This document shows positions 5,878 to 6,101 of a stretch of 6,101 nucleotides of DNA, in pieces; the stretch's first letter is position 1, and every line of letters starts with the position of its first letter. The DNA is from Gammaproteobacteria bacterium (GTDB lineage Bacteria > Pseudomonadota > Gammaproteobacteria > GRL18), in contig JAPVVU010000196.1 in assembly GCA_028571885.1 (NCBI GenBank), positions 1 through 6,101 of the forward strand, in the 5' to 3' direction. The translations under genes and the position numbers were made by a program. A model generated the notes under the pieces. The model was given only the letters and a program-made list of their open reading frames with translations. It made no database searches and had not been told where the DNA came from.

Positions 5878-6101
5878 TGGAGATACCCTTTTAATCGTCG
5901 TTCTAATTCATTTTCCGGTTTGAAACCTGGAAGAGTTTCGTTTTCAGAACTAGTTTCTGAACTTGATTCAGGTTCATTGTTATCATTAATAGCAATGGTG
6001 TTGAGATTAACGTCCATAATTGGAGATTTATCACGTAAAATCAAATCAGGTTCGCTAAAAGGTGCCAGACGTTCCAGAAAGTCAATAAGTTCAAGCATGG
6101 C
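5874..6101 (-). CDS. nosD: C-terminal end of an upstream gene, probably NosD (periplasmic maturation protein of nitrous oxide reductase), partial
   Basis: The reading frame is open to the right edge of the window (the codon before the first visible Met is GCC, Ala), so this is most likely the 3' end of a longer gene and not a 74-residue protein. Its first 27 or so residues (LELIDFLERLAPFSEPDLIL, then RDKSPIM) look like the end of NosD proteins, where a short helix is followed by a proline-rich stretch and an RD-x-x-P element. This is recalled similarity, not an alignment. After it comes an acidic Ser/Glu/Asn-rich tail of about 45 residues ending in ERRLKGYLQ, which looks like a lineage-specific extension. 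The stop codon overlaps the nosG start in an ATGA, so it is in the same operon. NosD is a periplasmic beta-helix protein that works with the NosFY ABC transporter in CuZ-centre assembly. The position directly before nosG matches clade II nos clusters. It could instead be an unrelated small protein. Confidence 0.55.
   Translation of the reverse strand, partial: AMLELIDFLERLAPFSEPDLILRDKSPIMDVNLNTIAINDNNEPESSSETSSENETLPGFKPENELERRLKGYLQ

Overview
The window is AT-rich and carries one gene array, all on the minus strand, read from high to low coordinates. It is most of a nitrous oxide reductase (nos) accessory operon of the NosR-less type, the kind that accompanies clade II (atypical) NosZ. The catalytic gene nosZ is not in the window and would be expected upstream, beyond the right edge. 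The composition, the Tat-exported ferredoxin, the NosL lipoprotein and the c4-like dihaem cytochromes fit a low-GC Gram-negative denitrifier, plausibly a gammaproteobacterium. The taxonomic call is inference only.

Layout in transcription order: the 3' end of a gene that is probably nosD (5874-6101, cut by the window edge); nosG, a Tat-exported periplasmic polyferredoxin (4942-5877); nosH, a membrane Fe-S protein (3854-4945); nosF, the ABC ATPase (3003-3857); nosL, a copper-chaperone lipoprotein (2518-3006); nosY, the ABC permease (1613-2440); then two tandem paralogous dihaem c-type cytochromes (940-1596 and 48-704). The first five genes are chained by four identical 4-base ATGA stop/start overlaps. 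The chain loosens after nosL: a 77-base leader with a tandem heptamer repeat precedes nosY, 16 bases separate nosY from the first cytochrome, and 235 bases separate the two cytochromes.

How the parts probably work together: NosG and NosH resemble NapG/NapH and would form a menaquinol- or quinol-oxidising branch that passes electrons to the periplasm. The two cytochromes c are candidate carriers to NosZ. NosD, NosF and NosY form the ABC-type maturation system for the CuZ centre, and NosL supplies Cu(I).

No wholly new system is evident. The most notable points are the duplicated cytochrome pair, whose first haem domain is strongly conserved while the second has diverged with a reversal of local charge; a duplicated 3' flank with a hairpin directly after both stop codons; and a heptamer repeat that puts stop codons in all three frames between nosL and nosY. 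No tRNA, rRNA, CRISPR array or insertion sequence was seen, and no gene on the plus strand is supported.
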